64,000 nt of DNA. Source: Methanobacteriaceae archaeon (GTDB taxonomy: Archaea; Methanobacteriota; Methanobacteria; Methanobacteriales; Methanobacteriaceae). The stretch covers positions 1 to 64,000 of the forward strand of contig DAHVOW010000009.1 in NCBI GenBank assembly GCA_027318585.1, in the 5' to 3' direction. The notes beneath the pieces are model-generated. The model was not told the origin of the DNA. It saw only the letters and a program-made list of their open reading frames with translations, and searched no databases. How positions within the stretch are numbered: position 1 is the first letter of the stretch; each line of letters opens with the position of its first letter. The position numbers and the translations under genes are program-made. Positions 35,473-46,317 of this stretch are shown here, one piece after another.

Positions 35473-35994
35473 TCACATCTTTTTATATAACTGGATGGAG
35501 TGTTCTATGGCCTTAAAGGCTTCTTCTTTACCCACCCAACCCAGGACTTCGGTTTCTTTTCCTTCCAGGGTTTTGTAGTCCTGGAAAAATTGTGCTATTT
35601 CCTTTAAAAGGTGGGGGGCCACGTCATCAAGGTCCTGCACCTCCTGGTATCGGGGGTCCTGGATGGGCACCGCCAGGATCTTATCATCCTGGTCACCACC
35701 ATCGATCATCTTCATCATACCTATGGCCCGGCTTTCAATGATGCAACCAGGGAAGGTGGGCTGGTCCATGAGCACCATGATGTCCATGGGGTCTCCGTCG
35801 TCGTACAGGGTCTGGGGAATAATACCGTACTCTGCCGGGTAATGCACCGGTGAGTAGAGCACCCGGTCCAGGGCAAAGGCCTCCATATCCTTATCATACT
35901 CGTACTTGTTCCGGGATCCTTGGGGTATTTCAATAACTGCATATACAACTTCCGGGGCGGATGGTCCGCTTTCCAGGTCCTTCCAGAGATTCAT
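35473..35994 (-). CDS. ppa: Inorganic pyrophosphatase (family I, soluble)
   Basis: A 173-residue class A pyrophosphatase. [15 protein letters not shown] near 23-37, the substrate-strand [24 protein letters not shown] near 54-77 and a second acidic set near [14 protein letters not shown] are family hallmarks with the metal-binding Asp residues. It removes pyrophosphate and pulls biosynthetic reactions forward. It stands between the Rpo7 and PIN genes. Confidence 0.96.
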   Translation of the reverse strand: MNLWKDLESGPSAPEVVYAVIEIPQGSRNKYEYDKDMEAFALDRVLYSPVHYPAEYGIIPQTLYDDGDPMDIMVLMDQPTFPGCIIESRAIGMMKMIDGGDQDDKILAVPIQDPRYQEVQDLDDVAPHLLKEIAQFFQDYKTLEGKETEVLGWVGKEEAFKAIEHSIQLYKKM

Positions 35995-36047
35995 GTTATT
36001 TATTCCTCCACTTAATGATGACGTAAATGAATTTGATGATATTAATT

Positions 36048-36437
36048 TTATTCCGGGCTTAAATGCCCATCCACACTAAGATATCTTTTCTGACGAAGGT
36101 ATACTACGGGTATGCCCTTATTCCTGGCTCTTCGTCTTAACTCCCGGTCGTTGGTGCACAGCACCCGGGATTGTCGCAGGAGCGCATCATCCACCCGTTC
36201 TCCCGGACCCCGCTCCATATCCTGCACCTGGAAGGGGGTTTTCTGGGCTATTTTAATGGCTACCGAGGCTGCTATTCGATTTTTACCCCGGGATCTTTTT
36301 TTAATGTATTCCAGTTCCTCCAGTACGTAGGAGGGAACCAGGAGTTTGTAGGATGGTAGGATGTTCTCCAGTTCGACCACCACATCCACCGGGAACTGGG
36401 TGGTGGTCATAAAAAATTGGCATCCACCAGGGCTTCC

Positions 36438-36454
<17 letters not shown>
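36048..36454 (-). CDS. FCF1-type PIN-domain protein, apparently frameshifted near the N-terminus
   Basis: The long frame (36048-36410) encodes 120 residues starting [20 protein letters not shown], with [20 protein letters not shown] and a [21 protein letters not shown] acid/Arg region, as in FCF1/VapC9-like PIN nucleases. The expected start is absent from it, but another frame from an ATG at 36452-36454 reads [14 protein letters not shown], the family's N-terminal strand with the first catalytic Asp. That frame joins the long one if one T is added to the T6 run at 36411-36416. The ATG overlaps the aIF2-gamma end, as in a coupled operon. It is either a true one-base deletion or a homopolymer sequencing error. 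Confidence 0.8.
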
Positions 36455-37664
<1,210 letters not shown>

Positions 37665-37685
37665 GGACTACACCTTTTTGTAATT

Positions 37686-38066
37686 TTATTCTTCACTGCC
37701 TTCCAGGAGTTCAGTGATGCTCTTTTTACCTTTCTTCACCACAATGGTGTTTACCTGCACGATATCATCAGACAGGGTGTTTCCACGGACGGTTTTCCTT
37801 CTCCTCTGACCCTTACGGGTGGGTTTGAAACCTACACCTCCGCTGAGCAGACTTCTTATCCTGCGGGGTCCGGGAACATCCCTTTTCATGGGGAAGCCGT
37901 TTTTATCACTTCCCCCAGTTATGCGCAGTTGGTAGCCGTCCAGGCCCACCATAGAAGCGTCAAATTCTTCACCAATCTTCAATCCTATAAGCTTCTTGGA
38001 TAAAGCCGCCTCCACTTCCATTTGATGACTGCTTTTACCTTCTGAAACAACCAGTTTAAATGCCAA
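37686..38066 (-). CDS. rps6e: Ribosomal protein S6e
   Basis: A 126-residue protein starting MAFKLVVSEGKSSHQMEVEA. LIGLKIGEEFDASMVGLDGYQLRITGGSDKNGFPMKRDV contains the family core GGSDKxGFPM, followed by VGFKPTRKGQRRRKTVRGN. Small-subunit protein; 22 bases separate it from aIF2-gamma, giving the classical archaeal aIF5B - S6e - aIF2-gamma order. Confidence 0.97.
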   Translation of the reverse strand: MAFKLVVSEGKSSHQMEVEAALSKKLIGLKIGEEFDASMVGLDGYQLRITGGSDKNGFPMKRDVPGPRRIRSLLSGGVGFKPTRKGQRRRKTVRGNTLSDDIVQVNTIVVKKGKKSITELLEGSEE

Positions 38067-38144
38067 TCTATCTCCTCCATCTTAACTCTGCTTTATATAT
38101 TATATTATTTATCGGTTTTTATGCTTTTATTAAAGAAATTTAAC

Positions 38145-39929
38145 TCACATTCCCCAGTTAGGATCAGCCTTCCTCTTTAACTGGACGATATCCTCCAGAA
38201 GTCGGAGTTCATCCTCGGTGAGTTTGCCCTTCAACTCCCCTTCCAGGATCTGGTAGTGATTCTCGGGAATGTCCACGTAGAGCTCGTCTCCTTCCTCCAG
38301 GTTACGGCCAAAGACTCCGTCTTTAATGGCCATAGCCACTTTAACTCCCTTGGAAGCAGCGGCCAGGTTATCTCCCTTGTCCTGCATGCTCTCCACACTA
38401 CCCACCCGGGTTCCGTCCTTACTCATCAGGCCGTAGCCCTTCTTAATGGTTCCGGATAGGATTTCCACCCCGGCGATGGCCGGTTTACTCTGCCGGAATA
38501 CCAGTTTGGGTATGATTCGGATCTGGGCTGGTTTGATGATGGCATCCAGCCACTGTTTCTTACGCCTTTCCTCAGCAGCATCCAGCCACTCCTGGTATTC
38601 CTCGGTGAGCTGGTAGATGACATCAGCAGCGAATAATTTTACTTCCCTGCTCTTAAGTTCCTCGGCAGCCGAGGGCAGTACCTTGACGTTAAAGGCAACT
38701 ATTACCCCGTAGAGGGGTTCTTCATCTTTGACTATGGATGCTTCGATGACATCCCGGCGGGAAACATCACCGATATCCGCGGAGCGGATGGGTATCTCCA
38801 TATCCTTGAGGATGTTTAAAAGGGCTTCCAGGGATCCCAGGGTATCGGCCTTCACCACCACTCCCTCTTCGTCGGTCTGGACCTTTATCTCTTCCATCTC
38901 CTGGAGTATGTTTTCTTTAACCTCCTCCAGGTCTCCCCGGGCCACCCGCAGGGGCGAGCCAGAGACCACATTTTCAATGTTGGGGGCCACGATCTTGATA
39001 CCAGCAGCCGCCACCACCTCATCCACCTTCTGGAAGCGTTTCTTGGTGTCTCTTATTTCCTCCAGGGGATTGGGCTTTAAAAGGGACCGGATCTTAGTGA
39101 CCAGCACATCATCCCTGGTGGTCAGGGCGATTTTGTCATCCTTTTTCAGTACTCCATCATATATTACCGCATCAATGGTGGTTCCCAATCCCACTTCTTC
39201 CTTAACTTCCAGGATAGTCCCCTTGGCCGGGGCGTCAGCTTCAATCTGCAGTTGTTCCTGGAGGTACTGCTGGGCCAGTCCCAGGAGCATGGTTAAAAGT
39301 TCGGCAATTCCCTCCCCGGTCTTGGCACTGACGGGGATGATGCTCACCTGCCGGGCAAAGTCACGCACCCGGTCAAAACGTTCCGACTCAAAACCCTCCT
39401 GGTGGAGTATTCCCACCAGTTCGTAGACCTTGTTATCCAGGGCGGTCTGGACCGGGGGGTTTTGTTTACCGTAAGTCTGACTGAAGGGCTCTTTTTCATG
39501 GACTTGCCAGCCTGGTATCCGGTCCATCTTGTTAGCACCCACCACGAAGGGGGTCTGATACATTTTGAGTATGTTCAGGGCCTCATAGGTCTGGGGTTTG
39601 AAACCCTCGTTGAGGTCTACCATTAAGACCGCCAGGTCAGCCAGGGCCCCACCCCTTTTACGGAGGGTGGTGAAGGCCTCATGGCCTGGTGTGTCTATGA
39701 AGAACAGTCCAGGCAGACTCTCCCGGATCTCCAGTTTCTGGATGAATTGGCTGCAGATGGACTCAATAGCCTCCATGGGAATCTCAGTGGCCCCGATGTG
39801 TTGGGTTATGCCCCCGGCTTCCTTCTGGGCTATGAAACTTCCCCTTATAAAATCTAGGAGAGTGGTTTTACCATGGTCCACGTGGCCCAGAACGGATACT
39901 ATTGGTGATCTGATCTTCAAATTATTCAA
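38145..39929 (-). CDS. infB: Translation initiation factor aIF5B (IF2-like)
   Basis: A 594-residue GTPase of the IF2/eIF5B family. N-terminal [25 protein letters not shown] contains the P-loop, [26 protein letters not shown] the G3 region and NKMDRIPGW the G4 motif. It lacks the long N-terminal extension of eukaryotic eIF5B and keeps the C-terminal domains. It promotes subunit joining. No intein is present in this copy. ATG start at 39929. Confidence 0.97.
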   Translation of the reverse strand: MNNLKIRSPIVSVLGHVDHGKTTLLDFIRGSFIAQKEAGGITQHIGATEIPMEAIESICSQFIQKLEIRESLPGLFFIDTPGHEAFTTLRKRGGALADLAVLMVDLNEGFKPQTYEALNILKMYQTPFVVGANKMDRIPGWQVHEKEPFSQTYGKQNPPVQTALDNKVYELVGILHQEGFESERFDRVRDFARQVSIIPVSAKTGEGIAELLTMLLGLAQQYLQEQLQIEADAPAKGTILEVKEEVGLGTTIDAVIYDGVLKKDDKIALTTRDDVLVTKIRSLLKPNPLEEIRDTKKRFQKVDEVVAAAGIKIVAPNIENVVSGSPLRVARGDLEEVKENILQEMEEIKVQTDEEGVVVKADTLGSLEALLNILKDMEIPIRSADIGDVSRRDVIEASIVKDEEPLYGVIVAFNVKVLPSAAEELKSREVKLFAADVIYQLTEEYQEWLDAAEERRKKQWLDAIIKPAQIRIIPKLVFRQSKPAIAGVEILSGTIKKGYGLMSKDGTRVGSVESMQDKGDNLAAASKGVKVAMAIKDGVFGRNLEEGDELYVDIPENHYQILEGELKGKLTEDELRLLEDIVQLKRKADPNWGM

Positions 39930-39993
39930 CCCTCTTACTAAAAGCGCCCCTAAAAAGGAAAAGCATAAAAAATTAATGCTCTAATGTTTTAAA

Positions 39994-40452
39994 TTAAGGT
40001 TCTTCGTATATCCATACCCGGTCTGGGAAGGAGCAGTCACAAATTTCATCAGCCTGGAAAAAGAGCTTGATCTCCCTTTCTGCTGAGGCTGGAGAATCAG
40101 AAGCGTGTATTATGTTACGACCAGTATCGATGGCATAATCACCCCTGATAGTTCCCATATCAGCTTCTTTAGGATTAGTAGCCCCCACCATCCTACGGAT
40201 GAGGCTGATGCATTCTTCTCCTTCGATTACAGTAGCCAGGACTGGGCCGGAGGTTATGTAATCCACCAGATCACCGAAGAATGGTTTTTCTTCATGTTCT
40301 TGGTAGTGCTGCTGGGCCAGTTCCCGGGGGATGACCATCATCTTGGCAGCCACTATCTCCAGGCCCCGTTCTTCGAAACGGGTTAGGATCTTACCGGTCA
40401 GTCGGCGCAGAACTGCATCGGGCTTTAACATTACGAAGCTTTTTTCCTTCAT
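39994..40452 (-). CDS. ndk: Nucleoside diphosphate kinase
   Basis: A 152-residue NDK starting [20 protein letters not shown]. The active-site motif [16 protein letters not shown], with the phospho-accepting His in RNIIHASD, and the KPDAV N-terminal strand are present. It equilibrates nucleoside triphosphates. Its ATG overlaps the stop of the L24e gene (ATGA), so it is coupled to the ribosomal protein cluster, the usual archaeal order S28e-L24e-Ndk. Confidence 0.97.
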   Translation of the reverse strand: MKEKSFVMLKPDAVLRRLTGKILTRFEERGLEIVAAKMMVIPRELAQQHYQEHEEKPFFGDLVDYITSGPVLATVIEGEECISLIRRMVGATNPKEADMGTIRGDYAIDTGRNIIHASDSPASAEREIKLFFQADEICDCSFPDRVWIYEEP

Positions 40453-40610
40453 TGTTTAACCCACTTGACCTTCCTGGGGACTCTTCCCAGTTTAATCCGG
40501 TTTTTTTCACATTTACTGCTGCAGAAAAAGAATACAGTACCGTCTTTTTTGACATACATCTTTCCAGTACCTTCGTTTATTTCTTCTCCGCAGAATGAAC
40601 AAGTTCTCAT
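40449..40610 (-). CDS. rpl24e: Ribosomal protein L24e
   Basis: A 53-residue protein, [20 protein letters not shown], with a C-x2-C and later [11 protein letters not shown] zinc-binding pair and the basic tail [15 protein letters not shown]. Its TGA overlaps the ndk ATG by four bases. The zinc-ribbon L24e fold and position between S28e and Ndk make the assignment firm. Confidence 0.95.
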   Translation of the reverse strand: MRTCSFCGEEINEGTGKMYVKKDGTVFFFCSSKCEKNRIKLGRVPRKVKWVKQ

Positions 40611-40626
40611 GATAACACCTTAACCT

Positions 40627-40833
40627 CTATGGGGTGCGTATTTCCTTGGCTTCCCGGATGGTGTCCAAAAGCATCAGGATGTCGCCTTCTTTAATGGCTC
40701 CCATAACGTTCCTGGTGAGTATTCGGCCCTTATCCCGTCCGTCCAGTATCCTGCACTTCACCTGCATAACTTCCCCAGTCATGCCTGTTCTTTTTAAGAC
40801 TTCTATTACCTCGGCAGGAGTTCCATCTTCCAT
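40627..40833 (-). CDS. rps28e: Ribosomal protein S28e
   Basis: A 68-residue OB-fold protein, [58 protein letters not shown] matches the S28e core, including the C-terminal LLDTxREA signature. Small-subunit protein near the mRNA exit. It lies between L7Ae and L24e on the same strand. Confidence 0.97.
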   Translation of the reverse strand: MEDGTPAEVIEVLKRTGMTGEVMQVKCRILDGRDKGRILTRNVMGAIKEGDILMLLDTIREAKEIRTP

Positions 40834-40888
40834 ATAATCACCTTCGTAAGATGAGAAAGGTGTTAACCTCTCTCTAGAAACAGTTTAA

Positions 40889-41260
40889 TTATTTTTTGAG
40901 TTCTTCCACCTTTTCGGCCACATCTTTGATGAGCTCGGTGGCTTCACCAGCATCAGTAATGCCTGCAGATGCAGTTCCCACGTTTAAACCGGCTGCTTCA
41001 CCCAATTCATCTTTGGTAGGGATATATACGTAGGGTATTTCCTTTTCTTCAGCCAGCACTGGCATGTGAGCTGCTATTTCTGGTGGATCAATGTCCTCTG
41101 CTATTAATACCAATAATGCGTCGCCTCGTTCCATGGCCTTGGTTACTTCGTTGGTTCCTTTGGTAATCTTACCAGTGTCCCGGGCTATCTCCAGGGCCTC
41201 GTAGGCTTTGTCAGCTAGTTCCTTTGGTACATCAAATTTTACATACATTGCTTTTGCCAT
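40889..41260 (-). CDS. rpl7ae: Ribosomal protein L7Ae
   Basis: A 123-residue protein starting [60 protein letters not shown] contains the kink-turn-binding loop (KGTNE) and the RNA-contacting helix. It is a large-subunit protein and also a core part of box C/D and H/ACA RNPs and RNase P in archaea. Start ATG behind AGGAGG. Its roughly 200-base leader contains a hairpin (see 41301-41346), which is of interest because archaeal L7Ae genes can be autoregulated through leader kink-turns. Confidence 0.97.
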   Translation of the reverse strand: MAKAMYVKFDVPKELADKAYEALEIARDTGKITKGTNEVTKAMERGDALLVLIAEDIDPPEIAAHMPVLAEEKEIPYVYIPTKDELGEAAGLNVGTASAGITDAGEATELIKDVAEKVEELKK

Positions 41261-41300
41261 TTATTTACCTCCTTTTTCATCTGGTTTCTAACCATCCATC

Positions 41301-41346
41301 GGCAGATCCTAACTTACACGCCTCAGGGAGTGTAAGAGCTCATGCC
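41301..41346 (-). promoter_or_regulatory. Hairpin in the L7Ae leader, possible kink-turn
   Basis: CTTACAC at 41313-41319 pairs with GTGTAAG at 41330-41336, and the outer GGCA at 41301-41304 with TGCC at 41343-41346, leaving an asymmetric internal loop (8 and 6 bases). On the minus strand this is in the leader of the L7Ae gene, about 40-85 bases before the ATG. An asymmetric loop between two stems containing UGA and GGA is compatible with a kink-turn, but the tandem G-A pairs cannot be proved by eye. Confidence 0.35.
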
Positions 41347-41465
41347 GGATCAGTTAAATGACCGTCAATGATGAATTCTAATTTTAAAACTCACAAAAAA
41401 GCACTTCGAATCTAAAATTAGATATCAAAAAGTTAGTTGGATTTGGTATATATACTTATCATTTA

Positions 41466-41558
41466 GGCCCCTTCCACGAAGAGTGGGGCCGGCTGGGTGG
41501 GGTGTGTCAGGTACCCCGTGGTCAGTTATCACACTAGTGGGACTAGCAGTTTTCTTTT
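41466..41558 (+). ncRNA. Candidate structured small RNA between L7Ae and histone genes
   Basis: In an otherwise AT-rich gap there is a GC-rich stretch with three hairpins in a row: GGCCCC/GGGGCC (41466-41471 with 41485-41490), GGGGT/ACCCC (41499-41503 with 41513-41517) and CTAGT/ACTAG (41534-41538 with 41542-41546, loop GGG), then TTTTCTTTT. A TATA-like TATATATA lies at 41447-41454 on the plus strand. It has no coding frame and no tRNA fold. The TATA box is close, so the first hairpin might be partly outside the transcript. Class unknown. Confidence 0.4.
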
Positions 41559-41632
41559 AAAGCAATCCTTTAAAAAAATATACATATGAATGTAGAAATT
41601 AAAAAAAATAGAATAAAAGGTTGTAAGGTTAC

Positions 41633-41836
41633 TTACATCCTTTTGACGACCATTTCAATATCAGCTGCTTTAACAGTTTTACGACCGGCGTGTTTAGCTA
41701 GTTTAACAGCGTCTAAGGCTATATCTTCGCCCATTTCTTCTAATGCTTTAGCTAGGGCTTCTCTAGCGTCGTCAGAAACTCTTTCGGCACCGGCGTTTTT
41801 TATTATTCTTCCAATGGGAGCTATTGGTAATTCCAT
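41633..41836 (-). CDS. Archaeal histone (HMf family), copy 2
   Basis: A 67-residue histone when started at the internal ATG giving [40 protein letters not shown] and [20 protein letters not shown] are conserved. The frame extends three codons upstream (MNN), but the inner start is the family norm. From memory, M. thermautotrophicus has a histone in this same position next to thrC and L7Ae. It differs from copy 1 in several surface residues, giving two histone types that can heterodimerise. Confidence 0.95.
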   Translation of the reverse strand: MELPIAPIGRIIKNAGAERVSDDAREALAKALEEMGEDIALDAVKLAKHAGRKTVKAADIEMVVKRM

Positions 41837-41887
41837 ATTATTCACCTCAATTTTGTAGATTTGTTAATATACACTGTAGTTGTACTC

Positions 41888-41900
41888 TTATATATATTTA
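41888..41900 (-). promoter_or_regulatory. TATA box of histone gene copy 2
   Basis: TATATATATTTAT on the plus strand (AAATATATATAAG on the minus) lies about 55-60 bases upstream of the histone ATG, predicting transcription start near 41868 and a leader of about 30 bases containing GAGGTG. This is a strong archaeal TATA box, as expected for a highly expressed gene. The rest of 41846-42072 has no gene. Confidence 0.55.
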
Positions 41901-42072
41901 TCCATAATTACAGTGATTATTCGGTCATTCATATGGTATGGGGTCACCACATCATGATTTATATGATCTTGGGTCATCTAGTTACCAATCGTGACATTCT
42001 GGGTAGGGTGCAAATAATCAGAATATAGAGATCCACCAGATTTGCCAGAGGAAAAATATAGGGCCCAATCAT

Positions 42073-43269
42073 TCAGGACTGATTTATTATCCGGGAGAGG
42101 GCACTTATATCAGCATCAACCTCTATAGGTTCTTTACAGGCATTAATAGCAGTATTTGGGTCTTTTAATAGATGCCCAGTTACTATGCAGACTATCTGTT
42201 CTCCCTTATCTATCTGGCCCGATTCAACCAGCTTCTTAAGCCCGGCGATGGATGCAGCTGATGCCGGCTCCACCCCGATACCCTCCCTTCGGGCTAAGAG
42301 TTTCTGGGCCTCCAGGATCTCCTCATCAGTAACGGTCTCCGCCATACCATCCGACTCATAAATGGCCCGCAGAGCCTTTTTAGCACTCACTGGGGCCCCG
42401 ATGCGTATAGCCGTGGCCACGGTCTCCGGGTTCTCCACCGGCACAATATCCTCCCGACCCTGGGCAACTGCCCGGGCTATGGGCGCGGCTCCTTCGGCCT
42501 GGATACCGGTCATGCGGGGCAGGTCCGAGATAAAACCGGCCTCCTGAAACTCAGTGATACCCTTCCAGATGGCGGATATGTTCCCAGCATTACCCACCGG
42601 TAATATGATCCGGTCCGGAGATTTCCAGCCCAGATCATCCACGATCTCGAAGCCAATAGATTTCTGTCCCTCCAGACGGAAGGGGTTAACTGAATTTAAT
42701 AGATAAAGCTGCCCCTCCAGTGCCAGGGCAGTCACGGCTTCCAAGGCTTCATCAAAGTTTCCCCGAACCGATATAACCTCCGCCCCGTGGAACATGGCCT
42801 GGGCCAGCTTCCCCAGGGCCACCTTACCCGAGGGTAACAGTACGATACACTTCAAACCGGCCCGGGCAGCATAGGCAGCCAGAGAAGCAGAGGTGTTCCC
42901 AGTGGAGGCGCATCCCACCGTATCCACACCTAACTCCCGGGCCTTGGTTATGCCCACACTCATGCCCCGGTCTTTGAAGCTGCCGGTGGGGTTGGATCCT
43001 TCCACCTTCACGTAGAGATCCACCCCCAGATCATCTCCCAACTTCTGGCAGCGGCAGAAGGGGGTTCCTCCCTCTTCCAAGCTGACGATGAGTGAATGAT
43101 CCACGGGCATGAATTCCTTGTACTTCCACATGGTGGACTTTCGACACTCAAAGATATCCCGGGAAACCTGGGGCTGGCACACTACCTCCAGTATAGACCC
43201 ACACTCCCGGCAGGTGTAAATTATCTCCTGATTATCGTACTCCGCACCACAGGATATGCATATCATCAT
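42073..43269 (-). CDS. thrC: Threonine synthase
   Basis: A 398-residue PLP enzyme of fold type II. N-terminal zinc-ribbon-like CISCGAEYDNQEIIYTCREC (about 4-23) is followed by the lysine loop NPTGSFKDRGMSVG near 92-105, with the Schiff-base Lys, and GCASTGNTSASLAAYA and LPVGNAGNISAIW glycine motifs. It converts O-phosphohomoserine to threonine. It lies between the SpoIIM-like and histone genes on the minus strand. Confidence 0.95.
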   Translation of the reverse strand: MMICISCGAEYDNQEIIYTCRECGSILEVVCQPQVSRDIFECRKSTMWKYKEFMPVDHSLIVSLEEGGTPFCRCQKLGDDLGVDLYVKVEGSNPTGSFKDRGMSVGITKARELGVDTVGCASTGNTSASLAAYAARAGLKCIVLLPSGKVALGKLAQAMFHGAEVISVRGNFDEALEAVTALALEGQLYLLNSVNPFRLEGQKSIGFEIVDDLGWKSPDRIILPVGNAGNISAIWKGITEFQEAGFISDLPRMTGIQAEGAAPIARAVAQGREDIVPVENPETVATAIRIGAPVSAKKALRAIYESDGMAETVTDEEILEAQKLLARREGIGVEPASAASIAGLKKLVESGQIDKGEQIVCIVTGHLLKDPNTAINACKEPIEVDADISALSRIINQS

Positions 43270-43289
43270 TTATAATCACCTTTCTAGTT

Positions 43290-43970
43290 TTAAGACACTC
43301 TGAACATACTGTTTAAAGGATTTTCGCTGACGGTCTGGGTGGTAGCCCCGGTAATGTAGTTAGCCCAGGTCAGTGTGAAATTAGCCTCTATGAAGGCGCC
43401 TATCAGTAACAGGATTAGGGCAATAGCCAGAATCACCAGTGACTCCTTAAAATCATCGTAGTAAACATTTAACAGGTAAGTGAACTGGTTGGCCCGGGAC
43501 ATCTCCGGTTGGATCTTTATAACTCCCTTTAAAATATTAACCACCAATCCGGCCAGTTTAAAACCAGCGGCACCGGCTACTATGATCCCCACTATTTCAA
43601 AGATGCCGTGGGGTATGGTGTACACCACAAAGCTGTACAGTGGATACTGGGCTGCGGCGTAACCTATGAAAACACCGTTGTAGAACAGGAATAGGAAGGT
43701 TATGATACCGAAGATCAGCCCACCCCCGTATAGATAGAGGGCCACCTTTAGGTTGTTGAAAAATATGGAGAAGGTGGTCAGTTGCAGTTCACCCTGCCTG
43801 ACCTGCTGTTTCATGTTGTCCAGGACACCGCTCATGATCCATTCCAGCAGCCCGGAAAGGGCGTATCCAATGAACATGGATGCAAAAAATATAACTGCCG
43901 AGATAATCAGGAATTGTTCATTCCTACGGTACAGTCCACCTATAAAACTTTCATATCTTTCCCGTGCCAT
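43290..43970 (-). CDS. Stage II sporulation protein M-like membrane protein (SpoIIM/DUF95)
   Basis: A 226-residue protein with about five membrane segments. FLFYNGVFIGYAAAQYPLYSFVVYTIPHGIFEIVGIIVAGAAG near 93-136 contains the N-G-x-x-I-G and H-G-x-F-E signature of the SpoIIM/DUF95 family. In archaea the role is unknown; the fold suggests a membrane transport or permease function. It is 20 bases from thrC on the same strand. Confidence 0.88.
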   Translation of the reverse strand: MARERYESFIGGLYRRNEQFLIISAVIFFASMFIGYALSGLLEWIMSGVLDNMKQQVRQGELQLTTFSIFFNNLKVALYLYGGGLIFGIITFLFLFYNGVFIGYAAAQYPLYSFVVYTIPHGIFEIVGIIVAGAAGFKLAGLVVNILKGVIKIQPEMSRANQFTYLLNVYYDDFKESLVILAIALILLLIGAFIEANFTLTWANYITGATTQTVSENPLNSMFRVS

Positions 43971-44010
43971 TTAGACCTCCTCCCATTTTAAGAATACACA
44001 AATATATAAT

Positions 44011-45111
44011 TTATCCCTCCAGCACTTTAAGTGCTTCATCACGGGCTTGCTCCCGCTTCCGGGCCAGCTGTTCGAATAGCTCCCGAACCTTCCTGGCGGC
44101 CTGCATCTTACACTCCCCACACATGATCTGTCCCTGGGTGCACTCCTGGTAAATTTTGGCCAGCTCCTGGTCATCCTCTACCAGATGGTAGAGCAACATT
44201 TCATACACCACACAGTCGTTGGGGATTCCTCCCAGCTTCTTCTGCTCCTCCAGACTCTCCCGGCCACCGGTCTTGGCGGTTTTTATTTTTTTCTCCGCGA
44301 CTTCGGGGCTGTCCGTCAGGAATATGGCTGTTTTTGGTTTGCTGCTGGACATTTTACCCCCGGTGAGTCCGGTTATGAATCGATGATAAGTGGATGAGGG
44401 AGTTATGAAGTTGAGCTGGTTTTTGAATCGTTCGGCAATGTCACGGGTGAGGCGTATGTGGGGGTCCTGATCCGGCCCCACCGGCACCACCGTGGGCTTG
44501 GGGCCTCCATAGGCCTCTAGTTGTGGATGCAGTATATCCGCCACCTGTATCAGGGGCACGTAGAGGTGGGATAGGTTGGTTGATCCATTGAACCCGTAGA
44601 TAGCCTTCATCTCATTCCAGTTCACCCGGCGACCCAGCTGGTAGGCCAGGTTGTTCACGTCCCGGTTTTCAGACTGCAGATAGGTGTTTATATTTTTTAG
44701 AGAAAAGTCCAGTCCCAGGGCGATGTAGTTGGTGATGTACTCCTCCAGGGCTATCTTACGGGACTCCTCAAATTCCACTCCACGGGCTGAATAGGCCTCC
44801 ATATCGGCGATGGGGATGTAAATCTCGGCCCCCATCTTCTGGTACCATATGATCTGATCCACAATCATCTTATGGCCAATGTGCATCCGGCCGCTGGGCA
44901 TCATCCCAGTTACCACTGCAAAGGGACTTTTATCCCTCAGGGCCTTGATTATACGGCCAAAATCCCGGTGACCGAATATGATACCCCTCCTCATTAGGAG
45001 GGATGGATTGTCGATGTCTCCCAGTAAATCCTTGAAGGGCTTAATCCCGAATTGTTGTATCAGTTTCTCGTAGTCGACTAGGGCTGAACTCCATGGGTCT
45101 ATCAGATTCAT
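44011..45111 (-). CDS. trpS: Tryptophanyl-tRNA synthetase
   Basis: A 366-residue class I synthetase when started at the ATG giving [20 protein letters not shown] (AAGGTG just upstream). [12 protein letters not shown] is the HIGH motif and GKMSSSKP the KMSKS motif. A longer frame starts at 45180 but overlaps the tRNA endonuclease gene and adds 23 atypical residues, so the inner start is preferred. It has two Cys pairs near the C-terminus ([14 protein letters not shown]). It charges tRNA-Trp. Confidence 0.94.
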   Translation of the reverse strand: MNLIDPWSSALVDYEKLIQQFGIKPFKDLLGDIDNPSLLMRRGIIFGHRDFGRIIKALRDKSPFAVVTGMMPSGRMHIGHKMIVDQIIWYQKMGAEIYIPIADMEAYSARGVEFEESRKIALEEYITNYIALGLDFSLKNINTYLQSENRDVNNLAYQLGRRVNWNEMKAIYGFNGSTNLSHLYVPLIQVADILHPQLEAYGGPKPTVVPVGPDQDPHIRLTRDIAERFKNQLNFITPSSTYHRFITGLTGGKMSSSKPKTAIFLTDSPEVAEKKIKTAKTGGRESLEEQKKLGGIPNDCVVYEMLLYHLVEDDQELAKIYQECTQGQIMCGECKMQAARKVRELFEQLARKREQARDEALKVLEG

Positions 45112-45164
45112 CACCTTGATCTTAATATTAGAGCTTATGGTCGGGATATAATATAACTGTCTCC

Positions 45165-45668
45165 CTAGGGCCGGGTCCATTCCACATTGTAGTAGGTGAT
45201 GTCCTGTTCATCATCCACCACAGCCAGCATCAGCTTCTTGTTAACTCCATGGGCTACCCGGACGTAACTGGAGAAATCGTTGATGGTTATTTGCTGATCC
45301 TCGGTTAAAACTTTAACCAGGAAGTCAGAGTGCCCATTACCAGGAGATCTTCCTCTTTCATAGAGTCTGAACTCCGATCCGTATTTGAAACCAGTTTTTA
45401 CAATATAACCCCTGTTTCTAAGGTCCTTAAAAACCAGATACTTGGTAAAAAGCCCCTTATCCTGTATTAGATCCGTGAACTCCTCCCGGGATAGTTCCCG
45501 ACCCTTAAAAGACAAAGTCAACTTATCCTTCTCAACCAGAAACAGTGCTTCAATAAGTGGTAATTGCAATTCACCCTGGATAAACTGTCCGAAATGGCTG
45601 TTTTCATGAATTTTGATGGCTTTCGGGCCAGCTACCCTAACCAGTTCCCCTTTAAGTTTTCCATTCAT
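45165..45668 (-). CDS. endA: tRNA-splicing endonuclease EndA
   Basis: A 167-residue protein with the archaeal homotetramer-type layout. [30 protein letters not shown] near 93-122 has the catalytic Tyr, and GHSDFLVKV near 125-133 the catalytic His; a Lys in the next strand completes the triad ([16 protein letters not shown]). It cuts the bulge-helix-bulge of tRNA and rRNA introns. From memory, M. thermautotrophicus has endA beside trpS and hxlB in this order. Confidence 0.95.
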   Translation of the reverse strand: MNGKLKGELVRVAGPKAIKIHENSHFGQFIQGELQLPLIEALFLVEKDKLTLSFKGRELSREEFTDLIQDKGLFTKYLVFKDLRNRGYIVKTGFKYGSEFRLYERGRSPGNGHSDFLVKVLTEDQQITINDFSSYVRVAHGVNKKLMLAVVDDEQDITYYNVEWTRP

Positions 45669-45709
45669 ACTAATCCACCTGTGAAAAACTCCTAGCTTGG
45701 GGGAAACCC

Positions 45710-46294
45710 TTACTCCAGGGTGGCATGTCTTCTACGCAGATCAGTTTCTTTCTGCCCCATACGGGCCATGAACTCGGCTATGAGGCCGTCCAGGAACAGG
45801 TGGGTGGTATCTTCAAACAGGGTGCCCATGGGAGTCATGTCATCATAATTTCCCTTTAAGTTATGGGAAGTGGGATGTTTCCAGGGAATCTTGCTTTTAC
45901 TGTCCATTTTCACCAGCACATCCAGACTCTCACCCAGGGTGGATTCAGGGTTGGTGGTGATGGCCATCACTTTAGCCCCTACCTCCTTGGAGGTTTCTGC
46001 GGCTATAGTAACGGTTTTAGTTTCGCCTGACCCTGAAATAGCCACCAAACAGTCTTTACTGGTGATGGCAGGGGTGGTTACATCACCCACCACGTGCACC
46101 CGGAATCCCAGGTGCATGAGGCGCATGGCAAAGGCCTTACCTATTAATTCCGACCGTCCACTACCAACGATGAATACTGACTGGGAGTTCATGATGGTCT
46201 CTATCATCAGCTTCACCTTCTGGGGGTCGATGCGACTGATGACCTCCAGGGAATGTTTTGTAATTGATTCTGCGGTTTTTTTCAATATCTCCAT
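45710..46294 (-). CDS. hxlB: 6-phospho-3-hexuloisomerase-like SIS protein (HxlB/Phi)
   Basis: A 194-residue SIS-domain sugar-phosphate isomerase. VFIVGSGRSELIGKAFAMRLMHLGF near 40-64 and ISGSGETKTVTIAAE near 83-97 (the sugar-phosphate-binding motif) are typical. In methanogens it supplies ribose phosphates through the reverse ribulose monophosphate route. Its start overlaps the start region of a minus-strand remnant of fno. It follows endA in the same direction. Confidence 0.93.
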   Translation of the reverse strand: MEILKKTAESITKHSLEVISRIDPQKVKLMIETIMNSQSVFIVGSGRSELIGKAFAMRLMHLGFRVHVVGDVTTPAITSKDCLVAISGSGETKTVTIAAETSKEVGAKVMAITTNPESTLGESLDVLVKMDSKSKIPWKHPTSHNLKGNYDDMTPMGTLFEDTTHLFLDGLIAEFMARMGQKETDLRRRHATLE

Positions 46295-46317
46295 ATTTAA
46301 CTTCCTTTTTTAAAATT

